Assembly (NCBI GenBank): GCA_949317995.1
Contig: OX439038.1
Location: 2,436,001-2,500,000 of the forward strand
DNA from: Acholoe squamosa
Lineage: Eukaryota; Annelida; Polychaeta; Phyllodocida; Polynoidae
Direction of reading: 5' to 3'
DNA: 64,000 nucleotides
The position numbers and the translations under genes were made by a program. Positions 11,100-23,657 of the stretch are shown here, piece after piece. The notes below the pieces were generated by a model. It was not told the origin of the DNA. It was given only the letters and a program-made list of their open reading frames with translations, and ran no database searches. Each line of letters begins with the position of its first letter. Within the stretch, counting starts at the first letter, position 1.

Positions 11100-11776
11100 G
11101 CCGAGGCTGCAAGTCTTCATGTTAACCCCCCCTCTCCCCCCCCCTTCGGTGTAACCCCCCCCCCCCAGGGATCCCGGTTTTAGCATCATGTTAACCCTCT
11201 AAGGACAGCATGATGCATCAAAGCTTGGTGATGACTGATAATGCATCATGGTGCATCATGCTCACACTTCATGAGTGCATCAACCCTACAGATAGAGTCA
11301 GCATGATACCTCCGTGATACCTGGGGGAGCGCATCATGGCCCAACTCCTCACCTGGCCAGACTTTACATTATATTATATTCACGGTGTATAGCCTTGCTC
11401 AAGTCTCATGATTTATTGAAATAAGAGAATTGAAATAAAACGTGATTGAAATTAATGTTTTTATACAGAAAAATTTAGAAGACCTCAGTAGAGGGGCAGG
11501 GAAGGGATGGGGGTACTAAGCAGCGTTTGTAGTAAAACCTGCTCTAATTTATGCACTGGTTGTAACAATAATGAAACGCCGTCCTTAAAGGGTTAACCCT
11601 TGTATATATACTGCATCTGTTTACCTCATTAGCATATTGCTGTAACAAAGAGTTGGTCAGCTGTAACCACCTGACCCTGACTGCCATTACTGCACCCCCC
11701 CCCCCCAGGTGCACACACACACACACACACACAGCATCTAATGTGTGAAACTGTGTAATGGCCTGTTGTTGGAGTT
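11100..11776. other. Non-coding stretch with dispersed-repeat motifs and a short CA tract
   Basis: 11180-11345 repeats the motifs GCATCATG and GTCAGCATGAT several times, related to the repeats at 8630 and 19490. C-runs occur near 11125-11165, and a (CA)n tract of about 11 units lies at 11711-11732. No gene is supported. Confidence 0.45.
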
Positions 11777-12180
11777 AGGGAGTGGTAATTTTTTCACAAG
11801 GGGAGGGGCAACTTTTTTTTTTACCTGGTGGGAGGGGGGGGTGACCCCCGGCATAATGAGTATAACTGTGCAATAGCTTGTTGTTACTGGGAGTGATCTT
11901 TTTTTTCAATGGCGGGGGGGGGAGCAAATTTCAATTTGGGGGTGGGGGAAGCAAAATTATTTCAACCCCTCACAATGAAATGAGTGGAAGACTATGGTTC
12001 TTCCATGCAATGTCCGGTGTGAACTTTTAACGGACGCCTTTTGTTTTGCCATCTTTTAATCACCCCCCCCCCCTCCTCAAGAGGGGTCAACCATTTCTAC
12101 ACCCCCCTCCCTCAGGAGGGGTTTAATACAAGTTTTTACACCCCCTCAGCCCCCGTGTTGATAAATAATGACCACTCTGT
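11777..12180. mobile_element. G/C-run TIR element, copy 1
   Basis: The left end, AGGGAGTGGTAATTTTTTCA followed by AAGGGGAGG, is mirrored by a right end whose reverse complement begins ACAGAGTGGTCATTATTTAT and continues CAACACGGGGG. The interior is built of G-rich then C-rich runs with A/T blocks between. The ends match the element at 13149-13474, so these are two diverged copies of one non-autonomous family. No clear target duplication. Confidence 0.6.
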
Positions 12181-12865
12181 AAAGGGTTAATCCATCACGT
12201 GACCCATGATGACGTCACACACAAAGGATGTACTTGTAAGTGGACCTCACCAATGACCACCTGTATGGGCTGGGTACACGTGCACCTACAACTACCACAA
12301 TAGGGTTTATTCACTTTTGTAGATTGTCAGCCTCAAGGTTTATGAATTAACAAACTCATTATTACTTTATTTTATTGAAAGCCCTATCTCGGCTATTTAG
12401 AAAGGTTGATTTAAGTCACCAACTCCAAATGGGATAGTTTTGGATAGTAGTAGTTATAGCCCGTGCCGTAAAACCTTACCATTTTCGTCATCGCCGGCCC
12501 CAATATCATATCATCGACTTGAATACTTATTAGACATAGACCGAAATTCCCTCACAAACCCTTACATTAGGCAAGTTTATTGCACTACTTTCACATGGGA
12601 TGTTCCTGTAGTTGGCCACTCACTGCTCACACTCTATCTGATGGCAACCAGCGAAAGTGACCCAGTGAATAAGAAAACAGTAGAAGTTGTGTGTCAAGTA
12701 CAGAGTTACAACGGTAGAAGTTGCAATGCTTTGGGCACGTGGTGGCGCCACTTCTTTGCGTGCGAGCAGGGCCGCAGGCGCTGGTGTCCACATAAAATCA
12801 AAACTCCAGCCCCCCCCCTCCCACCCCGAAATGCACACTTGACACTATTTGGTGTGTGTGTATTT
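12181..12865. other. Non-coding stretch
   Basis: A 148-codon frame on the plus strand (12440-12886) has no recognisable domain and runs into repeat sequence, so I do not support it as a gene. Nothing else is seen. Confidence 0.4.
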
Positions 12866-12879
12866 CATGCACATACATG

Positions 12880-12992
12880 GGTATAAAGTGACGCTTGTGA
12901 TAGATGGGTTTTAAAAAGTGATGCTCGTGACACTTGTGACGGAGGGGTTTTAAAAAGTGACGGTCGTGATGCAGGGGTTTTAGAAAATGACT
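12880..12992. repeat. Imperfect tandem repeat, three units
   Basis: Three diverged units of about 35-45 bp share the pattern AAAGTGACG(C/G)T(C/T)GTGA followed by GGGGTTTTA. The reverse-strand frame through them gives a spurious HFLKP repeat peptide. Confidence 0.6.
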
Positions 12993-13148
12993 GACAGCAA
13001 CAATTTCAAAGGTTCCCAGTACAGTTTTGAGCACCCATGTATAGGCACTATTTTAGAGTGTTTTTTTTTTACTCATCTCACACTTTTACTTGTCACCCTA
13101 AAGTTGATGTTCCTGCACCTTGGCCCAGGACCGTGGCACTCCACCACT

Positions 13149-13474
13149 AGGGAGTGGTCATTATTTATCAACAGGGGGGGATGGTAGGTTTGAGGGGAGG
13201 GCATACAATTTTCAGACCCCTCCCGATGGGGGGGGGTCTAAAAAAATTTTGTCCTCTGTTGAGGGGGGTGCTAAAAAAATGCAACCTGTTTTTTCGCAAA
13301 AAAGCCTGCGCACTACTATAGATCAAAGAGGGGCACGAAAATTCTCTGCGCCTCTGGCACGGGGTGGGGGCATAAAAAATTTTGACTGTCATCGAGGGGG
13401 GGGCGTAAAAATTTTTCGCGCATTACCGTTAAAACCCACCACTCCCCCCTGTTGATGAAAAATGACCACTCCCT
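13149..13474. mobile_element. G/C-run TIR element, copy 2 (326 bp)
   Basis: Ends are 31-bp inverted repeats: AGGGAGTGGTCATTATTTAT then CAACAGGGGGG at the left, mirrored at the right with two or three mismatches. The interior alternates G-runs with A/T-runs and has no coding potential. Same family as 11777-12180. No target duplication longer than 1-2 bp is visible. Confidence 0.7.
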
Positions 13475-13479
13475 TGGCC

Positions 13480-14145
13480 ACCATGCATCAGCGGCCCTCA
13501 AAGGTTAAGATAAATGCCGCTTATTAACTAAAGATGTTTGATCCTCTTTGTGCCAATACCAGCGGCTGCGCCGCTGGATAGTGGTGCGAAAGTTGACTCG
13601 GTCGTGCCCCTACCCTCCCCCCCCTACAGTCAGTCCTATGTTTAATAATACAAACTGGGCCAAAAAACATCAACAAAAACGCCAAACTGATTAAACTGAT
13701 AGCTCTAAGAAACTGCTATGTTTGAATGGCCTGAGACTGAACAAACAGTGTCCCCAGGTTGAACAATTTAGCGCCACCTTACGCCCAAGGCACTGCGTTC
13801 AACAACAATGCAGTTTGTTACAGCTATTTGTCACTTAACAGCTCTCCTAGCATAGTCTATGCCATCCCTCTGTACGGCCAAAGAGCGGTATGCCTATGAG
13901 AGTCTCTGCTGGGAGAGTGCTCCATGCAAGCCAGTCGAGGCCTGCCGTTTTGTATATATGGTGGAACAAAACACACCACAACACATCATCATCAGCTGTG
14001 TCAATAACCCATTCACACATTAATCATGGTATTAATTCTCATTAGCACGCACTCTACAGGATCTAATTAGGGGCCCTGAATGGGGGCAGGGTTCTCCAGT
14101 GATAACATTAGAGGTACTGCAATGGTGGGGGTTAAAGTTCTCGTG
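13480..14145. other. Non-coding stretch
   Basis: No gene. A short perfect palindrome-like CCAGCGGC/GCCGCTGG lies near 13560-13577. Confidence 0.4.
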
Positions 14146-14147
14146 TA

Positions 14148-14372
14148 GACTGTATCTGGACCACAAAGTTTCATATGGGGACATGCAAACATTTCTTAAA
14201 TCGACATGTGACATTGCCATTAGTGATATGAGTGAAAATATGGAAATTTCATAAAATCAAAATGGGACATTGTAGGTTTATAGAGCGACATGGGCCAAGG
14301 GAATTTAAACAAAATGTGACATTAAAATCTTATAATCGACATGTGACATTGGAAGTCCCCCATCCTGGACGC
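14148..14372. mobile_element. Diverged relative of the element inside gene A
   Basis: The left end resembles the reverse complement of 18726-18894 (TCTGGACCACAAAGTTTCA versus GTGTGGACCACTAAATTTGA). The interior repeats GACATGTGACATT several times, and the right end reads GACATTGGAAGTCCCCCAT against GACATGGGGGACCCCCCAT. It is therefore an older, more diverged member of the same miniature family. Confidence 0.6.
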
Positions 14373-15395
14373 CATTAATAATTTGGTGGTGGACCCGATG
14401 ACACAATTTCCTCCCAATAGATCATTGAGTGGTTAACGGTTTTGCTGCTCCATAGGTATTGAGTAGACAGGATTTTTTCACCTAATGAAACCTGCTTGCT
14501 CAATGGGATTATCCTCTTGGCATTGTTGGAAGTCAATTGAAACCTAATATGGGTGGCTTCAAATTGAGCTTAAGAGGTGAAATATTAATGGTACTAGGCA
14601 GATTATGAACTGTAATTGGTAATATATGTGTTATGACAAACTTGATGATGTGATAAGTTCATGGAAACCACCTGTATATCATAGATTATACCCTGTACCT
14701 GGAATATGTGATACCTTTCGTAAATGGCGACTGAATGTAACAACTACTTAGGTAGTGCTTCCATTAGCCAATAAACAGTGTTAAAACTTCAAACTTCAAT
14801 TGAGCAGCCAAAAACTAAGCCTTACCCCTACCCTGACCCTGTCTGCACAATGCCTATTGTCTTTTCCCTCTCAATGCTCCCTCAATGCTTCATGGAGGGG
14901 AATATTAATTGTTATTGGTCACATGGACATAAATGCTGCCCTCTCGTGAGTCATATGGTATTCAGGCTTGCACTGAAGAGTGTGCTGGCTGCTGATTGGT
15001 TTAGAATTGGAATATACAAATATTGGTATAATTATGAAAGAAAATCACAGGTGTTCCCAAATAGTTAATTAATGGAAGAGTAGGTGTGTTTTTATATTAT
15101 GCCAGGGTTTGGGGATTTTATGAGGTATGCAAAAGTTAATCTGGCCAATGGAGATTTTCAAGCACAAAATAGGGTGGAATGGCACTCACTGCACATATAA
15201 TTCCATTATTTAAGATTTTCAGGGTTAACCCTATTATAGAACATTCTGTCACATTGTGTCTGAGGGATGGTGTAATTGTGCTATGGTTGAAATTATGACC
15301 AACGAACATTTTAGGCGGCTGTTTTTGTGTGTTACGCTATATAAAAACATATAGGAAATGGATTTAGTTCCCCGTGACCTACAGGAACTTTGTGG
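14373..15395. other. Non-coding stretch
   Basis: AT-rich, with no supported gene, RNA or repeat end. Confidence 0.4.
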
Positions 15396-15407
15396 TGGGC
15401 ATGGGCA

Positions 15408-16210
15408 GCAGGATACCGATGACGGCGGTCTAGCTAGTCATGAGGACTAAGGTGACTGGTGCGTCCGCGCTGACCTAAATACGCAGGACTCTACGCGGAG
15501 CCTCCCATGGTGAGCGAAGGTGCGCGGGCGTAGTGGTAGTCCTCAGGACTATAGCTAATAAAGGACTAAAGCCTAGTCCCCAGGACTAAGAATATGAGGA
15601 TATTGTCCTAGGGACTAATTGTACATTCCCATGAATTACTTTGCAGACCCCATGACTTTGTATAAGACTGTGCTGTTAGTCTCCAGGACTAAGCTTTTAG
15701 CCTTGGGGACTAATTCGTAGACTCAGGGACTACTTGTTTAGTCCTGAGGACTGCAAAAAACATTTGCATGTGGTTCTGAGGACTAATTCATTGATTGATG
15801 TCTAATGTAGTTGTGACTAGGGATGTAGTCCCCAGGACTTCAAATTTAGTCCTGATGACTACTTCTTAGTCCCCAGGACTGCTCTGTGTAGTCCCAGGGA
15901 CTAAAGATACAGTCCTAGGGACTAGATTATAGTCCTTGGGACTGAGACCCTGGCTCATATAATCATCCAAGAGTAGAGAATAGTCATGGTGCCCTGGGGA
16001 TGAGATTCATATAGTCCCAGGGACCACCTGTTTAGTCCTGCGGACTAAAGCGTAGCACGCATAGTAAGGGCGCGTTCTAGTCCCCAGGACTAGATGTCGG
16101 TGCGTGGCTGCTGCTGGCCGCTGCAGCGTACGCGACAAACAGGGGCAGCGCGGACGCGGCAGACGCCTTACTCCTCAGGACTAGCTAGACCGCAGTCATC
16201 GGTATCCTGC
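15408..16210. mobile_element. 803-bp TIR DNA transposon with 9-bp target duplication and internal palindromes
   Basis: The ends are inverted repeats of about 65 bp with under ten mismatches, beginning GCAGGATACCGATGAC and continuing GCGGTCTAGCTAGTC. They are flanked by the 9-bp direct repeat GCATGGGCA (15399-15407 and 16211-16219). The interior has no open frame of note. It carries some 18 copies of a short palindrome of the form AGTCC-NNNN-GGACT at irregular spacing, plus GC-rich sub-terminal blocks containing GCGTCCGCGCTG. A 9-bp duplication fits Mutator-like transposons best; the superfamily call is inference. It is non-autonomous. Confidence 0.85.
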
Positions 16211-16219
16211 GCATGGGCA

Positions 16220-16725
16220 TGGGAAGAAGTTAGTGAGGGTGCTGCCACCTAGCAATTAACTAAGACAATGACAATAACAATGATTTTATTCTCATGAGAG
16301 GTACATGAGACACATGCATGGTCTATGAGATACATAACTCCATTATAATGGACTGAACCAGAACTTAAAAGTGGACACAGATATCATTCATATTTTCTAA
16401 CATTTCTGTACAAACTACCTAGGGTAGCACCAAACTATCTGAAGACTAGGTTTGAATCCCGACTACCATGACAGCAACATGAGATACATGGATAAGTAAC
16501 AAGATATATGTACCTTTAGCAATACTACCAAAATGGCTTGAGTTTATATTTGCTAAAAGTTGGGCGGGGGGATAGTCATACTCTCGCCCTCTCATTTTAA
16601 AGTTCGGAGGGCATTGGCTATCAACTAGCCTTTTGCAATCAACAATAGTAAATCTTTGTGCTGCTATAAATGATGTCAGTGTCGGATATGTTTCTGTACA
16701 CATACATGCAGCATGTCATGGTGAC
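16220..16725. other. Non-coding stretch
   Basis: No gene supported; frames are short and overlap on both strands. Confidence 0.35.
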
Positions 16726-16729
16726 TTTA

Positions 16730-17150
16730 TGAAACAGTTCAAAGGTATTGCTTATAATTATTTGGATTTAAAAAAGCTTTTGATTCTGTTTTCCCACAAA
16801 ATTCTTTTAGATAAATTAACAACTTTATCACTTGTTAGACATTTTCAAAGAATACCTTACTTCAAAAGGCCAATGAACTCTGGCTAATATTACAATATTT
16901 ACCAGTAGTTCCGTATAGGAAGCCTCAGGGATCTGCTATGGGTTGAATGCTGTGCTCTAGATTCCTAAGCTTTCTGAGTGATGTATAAACAATTCTTTGA
17001 CAATTAATGAAAAGAAAACTGAGTGGATTTTGTTTAATGAGGTCACAACAGGAATAGTGTATTTAAGTCAAATAGTTGGTCACATAACGGGATACATACA
17101 TATGCAGACCCTTTATAGAGCCATAAAAAAGTTACTTTTGAATTTTAAGT
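16730..17150 (+). pseudogene. LINE reverse transcriptase remnant
   Basis: Pieces of a non-LTR reverse transcriptase are readable in shifting frames. LDLKKAFDSV and SHKILLDKLT lie near 16760-16820 (domain with the first catalytic Asp). RKPQGSAMG lies near 16915-16945, where intact LINEs read GVPQGS.LGP. NEKKTEWILFN lies near 17010-17040, where LINEs read N..KTE.M.F. The YADD region and most spacing are gone, and both frameshifts and stops are present. This is a short, dead, internally deleted copy of a Jockey/CR1/RTE-like LINE just downstream of ASB-like gene A. Confidence 0.6.
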
Positions 17151-17281
17151 ACATTCAGTACATACTTTGAGGCATACTTATAAATCATTAGAGAACCCTT
17201 TCAGGAATTTCACATGCAAGTAATCATTTCTGTCTCTGTTTGTCATACTTCTTCGTTCTTATCAATTTTCTTTTCCAGAGT

Positions 17282-19248
<1,967 letters not shown>

Positions 19249-19489
19249 GCAGAATTCTGGAGGTAAAATGGGAGTGAACTGAAAATCCAAGACTTCTGTT
19301 GTAGTCTACAGGTGTCAGTCTCTGTGGTTGAAGTGATATTGTTGTCTATTGATTTAGTATTCAGGCCCAGACTTCTCATGCTGTCAAAGAAGAAATTAGA
19401 AAAACTGCATTAGGCATGAGGGAGGATGCAGGAGGATGTTCTTTCTTGTGGTATGGCTTCATAAGATATATGATTCTATCAGGTTTAAC

Positions 19490-19735
19490 CCTTTAAAGGC
19501 CTCAGATGCATTAGTCATGTTCATTAGTTGGCATAAAGAGGGCTACCTTCATGTATCATGCTGACACTGTGGGATTGCTAAATTCCTGTAGGGTCAGCAT
19601 GAAGTACTAGCAAGCAGTCTTGCCAGCACTTTATTGGTGCATCATGCGGACCAATAGGCATGGAACACTGGAATAATGGACCTTGTATGTTTAAGCAGTC
19701 CTGGGGAGTGAGCTGCCAGGGCGGCATAAATATGA
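19490..19735. repeat. Dispersed repeat family with GCATCATG motifs, copy 2
   Basis: Blocks GGGTCAGCATGAAG, CCAGCACTTTATTGGTGCATCATG and GGGGAGTGAGCTGCCAGGGCG followed by GCATAAAT match 8630-8870 in the same order. It lies upstream of gene A and directly next to the TA-flanked element at 19740. Confidence 0.55.
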
Positions 19736-19739
19736 CATA

Positions 19740-20057
19740 CTGTAATCTCCCACGTATAAGGCGCGTCTTATATGCAGGGTTTTAGTTCTTCCTGGATCCA
19801 TAAGGGGCACATTGTGAGCTTTCTTTTTATATGTTACACTCCCTCTAAGGGACATAGGGGGGTCTAGGGGGGTCTAGGAGGGCCTTAGGTACACAGGTTT
19901 TTAAACATTGACAATCCATTCATTAGAACCAAAGTTTTTTTTTTTTTAAATTTTTCACCATTTTCCAAAACTTTGGGTGCGTCTTATACACGGGATGCAC
20001 TTTATACATGGGATACACCTTATACGCGGGATGCGCCTTATATGCGGGAGATTGCGG
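19740..20057. mobile_element. 318-bp Tc1/mariner-type MITE
   Basis: Inverted ends CTGTAATCTCCCACGTATAA (left) and reverse complement CCGCAATCTCCCGCATATAA (right), flanked by TA on both sides (19738-19739, 20058-20059). The right end carries four sub-copies of a CTTATACGCGGGATGC-type unit. TA duplication is the mark of Tc1/mariner. Non-coding. Confidence 0.8.
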
Positions 20058-20059
20058 TA

Positions 20060-21395
20060 CTAAATTTAAGCATAGATGTATACACCAATTAGTGCTAGTT
20101 GATCCTTATGTACAAACATGTGAATTGTTTTAGCACGATATTTAATATTATACATACGGTACTGGTATTTAAGTGATACTCACCTATACAATACCACATA
20201 TATCCTGATGTACCCTCTCGATTATCATGGAGTAGAAATATGTAAGCCTATACTGGGGACTCCTAGCTAGTAGGGATGGATGCAGTTATCTATTGTAAAG
20301 TCCCTCTGAGAGTCTGAGAATATGTGTTTAGATATGGTAGATCCTGTGGTCAGGCCTGTAGTCCCACTGTTTTGACCCACTTTGAAGGCCTGGAGTATGT
20401 GTATACACATGGCCCAGTGATGTAGACAATGTAGGCCAGTGGCAGGGCTGCTGAGTCATGGGGGAGGGTACTCTGTATGATAATTTATATACCTGACTAG
20501 TGCAGTGTCTTTATTAGCACAGAGTATTAAAGTGGGTGATTTTAAACTCTACTTTCCATACCAGTTGAGGTACATTAGGCATGGTGATAGGTGGAGTTAA
20601 AACAACAAATTTAGGAATGTCAGAAGCAGAAGAAGTTTAATTGTTATTTGTGAGGTTTTTTAATAACTGTCCAAGTTCACATTATACATGTAGAATAATT
20701 TCTAAATTTAGGGAAGTAGAATCTGGTTTGTATCCCTCCCAATAAAAAAAATTGGGGGGATGGTCTCCCAGCCTCCCCCTTTTCAACAGTTTTGCAGATT
20801 TGCAGCATGTGCATGCCTGAGTGAAGTCCTTCTGCTCCACATCTCATATTGTAGACATAGGAGCTAGTTCACAAGCATTTGATTTATTTGTTTTATTTTA
20901 TTTTTTTCTCTATTAAATATATACATGTATACATATGTACAGCTCTTCTTTTGGTTTCTTAAAGATGTCCAGCCACCCCCCCCCCTTTGGTTTCCTTTTC
21001 CCTATTATCCACTATGTAACAGCTGTCTGTGAATCCAACCCCTCAAATTGAAGAACCCATCCACCACTCAAATCCCTTTATTCAGAATGATCAATTAACA
21101 GCTGGGGTTGGGATCAGCAATTGATTATTTCATACTCAGAGTACAATTTTAGCCTTGGCTGGCTACCTGCCTGTTTATTAGGGACATGTATACAAGCAGG
21201 CCATGCCCAAGAAGTTACCAGTCAATCATCCCCTGTGTTCATACTTACTCACAAAGGGCACCCCAAAGATACACATGCTTCTCCTATACAGATGTTTGGA
21301 AATATTGACTGTGATTGGAGATCTTAAACTGCCATCTAGTGCAATTTGAGTGAAACTTTCCCCAGAATCTGAGGAAAAAGCCGTCAGGCATGCCA
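20060..21395. other. Non-coding stretch
   Basis: AT-rich; no supported gene, RNA or element ends seen. Confidence 0.4.
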
Positions 21396-21396
21396 A

Positions 21397-21488
21397 CACA
21401 CACTCAGGGCTACAATTATACTGGTGCCCTGCAGGTATTGTGGGCATATACCTGCAGGGCATCAGTCTAATTGTAGCCCTGAGTGTGT
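21397..21488. repeat. ~90-bp near-perfect hairpin
   Basis: ACACACTCAGGGCTACAATT on the left pairs with AATTGTAGCCCTGAGTGTGT on the right, and the stem continues through TGCCCTGCAGGTAT / ATACCTGCAGGGCA to a loop of a few bases. The total stem is about 40 bp. It may be a palindromic mini-element or a source of a fold-back transcript; the near-perfect pairing is less typical of a conserved microRNA precursor. Confidence 0.75.
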
Positions 21489-22285
21489 GATGGTTACATT
21501 CTGTCTCTATGGATGTTATAATGATTTAGGTAGAGTCCAGGTCTGGGCTTCACTGTAAAAAGATAACTATTGAATCTACCAGGATCCTCATCAAACTGAA
21601 CAGTGGGCCACTGTAATTATATAGCATGGAAGCAGGGTAGTTTTTTACTAGAAGCCCCAGGTGGCAGTACTGTAATACACAAATGTACAAGTAACCTCTG
21701 TGAAAAAAGGATCTCTTGCATCTTTGGGACAAGGATTTCACCATTGTTTTTACTTTTTCCAGTGTAAGATTGGTACTTTGGCATAGCATGAAACTTTGAA
21801 AGCTTGTCTATGGGGGTTTTTCAACATGGAGGACACATTTCAAAGTGGCAAAAAAACCATTGGAATTTAATGACCAATAAGTGAGGCAATTTCTTGAAGA
21901 CTGATATATAGTTGAAACCTAAATGTATTTTGCCCTAGCAAAATCAGCTAAATATGTTCTAGTCAATAATCTAATCTGTGAACTTTAGTTAAAGTTGAAC
22001 TCGATGCATTACAAAGCGAATGCAAATTGACAGTTCTTATGTACAAAAATACTGTTCATGTATACAAGTAATCCTGATGAAGGTTTATGAATTGAGATGA
22101 AACATAGATAACCCATGTTAATTCTAAGATATTGTTTATTCTCCACAACAATTCTGTATATGCTGTGACCCAACATTGTAATAAAATCCCTTTATCATAC
22201 TTGACTTTGCATGGTTTTGTTTGAATTCCATCTTAGAGTAAGAATAATTTTAACGAATTATATATTATTCAACTTTTGCCACAGT
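21489..22285. other. Non-coding stretch downstream of gene B
   Basis: No gene or repeat recognised. The 20 bases next to the stop of gene B (GCCACAGTTCAGAGTTCATG on the plus strand) are shared with the 3' flank of gene C. Confidence 0.4.
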
Positions 22286-23657
22286 TCAGAGTTCATGACA
22301 GAGGATGTAGCGTTTCAGTGCTGGTGGCACAGACAAGGTCCTTATCACTGAGGGGGAAAGGGACACAAAACTCTTACGGATACACACACGGCAATACCAC
22401 TGTAATGTCCTCGGGTTATTCAGGAAGTTCATCATGTTTGAGATGATTTTCAATGTCTGTTTACGGCGCTCTTGTCTTTCATCTGGCAGCATTGGTTCCT
22501 CTGGATACACGGTCACGAAGTGGTCACTAAACTCCTGTAGATGTGCCATTTGTTGGAATCTGTCTATTGGAAAGATATCTATTGTATTCTCCTGAGAATC
22601 TGGTTTCTCTGTCATTTGAGAGTCTAGGTCATTATTTGCTTCCTTATCTACTTCAGGATTGTCCAGAGGTGTAATACCAACCTGGATAAGAAGTTCCAGT
22701 AGAAATAGTTTGTATTTTTGGTTATATCTGACTAAATCATTATCATCCCTATCCCCGGACATTTTAGTAACCAACAGAAGTAACGGATCTCCTGATATTG
22801 TGCATGAGGCACCATGCCTGAGTAACCATCGGATATTGTTAATTGGACTTTGGTGTAGAGCAGCATATGCTATGCTTTCCCCTCTTTTATCTGGGTCTAT
22901 ATCATGAACACCATGTGTAAACAAAACATCTAGGTAATCTGGGAGGAATGGAAACTGGGAAAAATGGAGATAATATTGCAACAGATATTGCAATTGCTTC
23001 TCAACATTTCTTCCCGGTCTTCTGGCATTGATCAAGAGTTCATTGAGAATTTCACTGTTGTCGTTTAGGGTTATTGCTTTGTGATTTCTTGTCCGCTGAG
23101 TATTCTTGACTAGCTTTTCCAGATTCACCTCTATGTAATCACAACTGCTATCCTTAAAATCAGTACCGCTTTGAAGTAGAAGTTTCACCATCTTCAAATC
23201 AGCTCTATATATGGCAACACACAAGGGCACATGTTTCGGAGCATTTGTGTTAAAATGGGGCGTGTCATGAGAAACTGAGAAATCAACTCGTGACCAACGG
23301 CACTTGATGTTACAGTCAGCTCCAGCATTAAGAAGTATCCTCACTCCTTCATACAGCATGGTGAAGTACTGTCCTCTTTACATAACTACAGGCTATAGAT
23401 GTACAAAGCTGCAGCATTTCATTCACATCCCAGCCATGCTCCACGATCAGAGCCAAATAGTCGGCCCTATGGTTCTGAACAATATCATCAATCACTTCAG
23501 ACTTCTTGTGAATGGCTGTCTTGGTATGTTTTGTCCAGAGAGCCGAATCAAGAGCTCTATCCAACGTAAGATTGTCAAAACATTCTTCGACTTCTTCACT
23601 TCCTCCAGCGCGGCAGCATGTACTGCCTCTGCATTGTTCAAATATTCCTCTCGACAT
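22286..23657 (-). pseudogene. ASB-like gene B, frame broken by a 14-nt deletion
   Basis: Starts with an ATG at 23657 (MSRGIFEQ). The first ankyrin region reads RADYLALIVEHGWDVNEMLQ then RTVLHHAV. Here the reading frame ends, and the next frame continues with LYEGVRILLNAGADCNIKC. Compared with gene A the genomic sequence lacks 14 nt (TACTATGGGTGGCA), so the copy is shifted exactly where gene A carries its insertion. Downstream it is open for about 350 residues: ankyrin PLCVAIYRADLKMVKLLLQ, WLLRHGASC, a short acidic linker in place of poly-Asp, BC box TLQWYCRVCI and the end LKRYILCHEL. Either it is a young pseudogene, or translation starts at the ATG 11 codons upstream of NAGADC and makes a shorter ankyrin/SOCS protein. 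Confidence 0.7.

Noticed and set aside
12440-12886. 148-codon plus-strand frame
   Set aside because: No domain, unusual composition, runs into low-complexity C-runs, and its reverse strand is open over most of the length as well.
12798-13034. Minus-strand frame with a repeated HFLKP motif
   Set aside because: It is the translation of the imperfect tandem repeat at 12880-12992; there is no further protein-like sequence.
21397-21488. Classical microRNA precursor
   Set aside because: The stem is too long and too perfect and has no recognisable miRNA family sequence; kept only as a hairpin.
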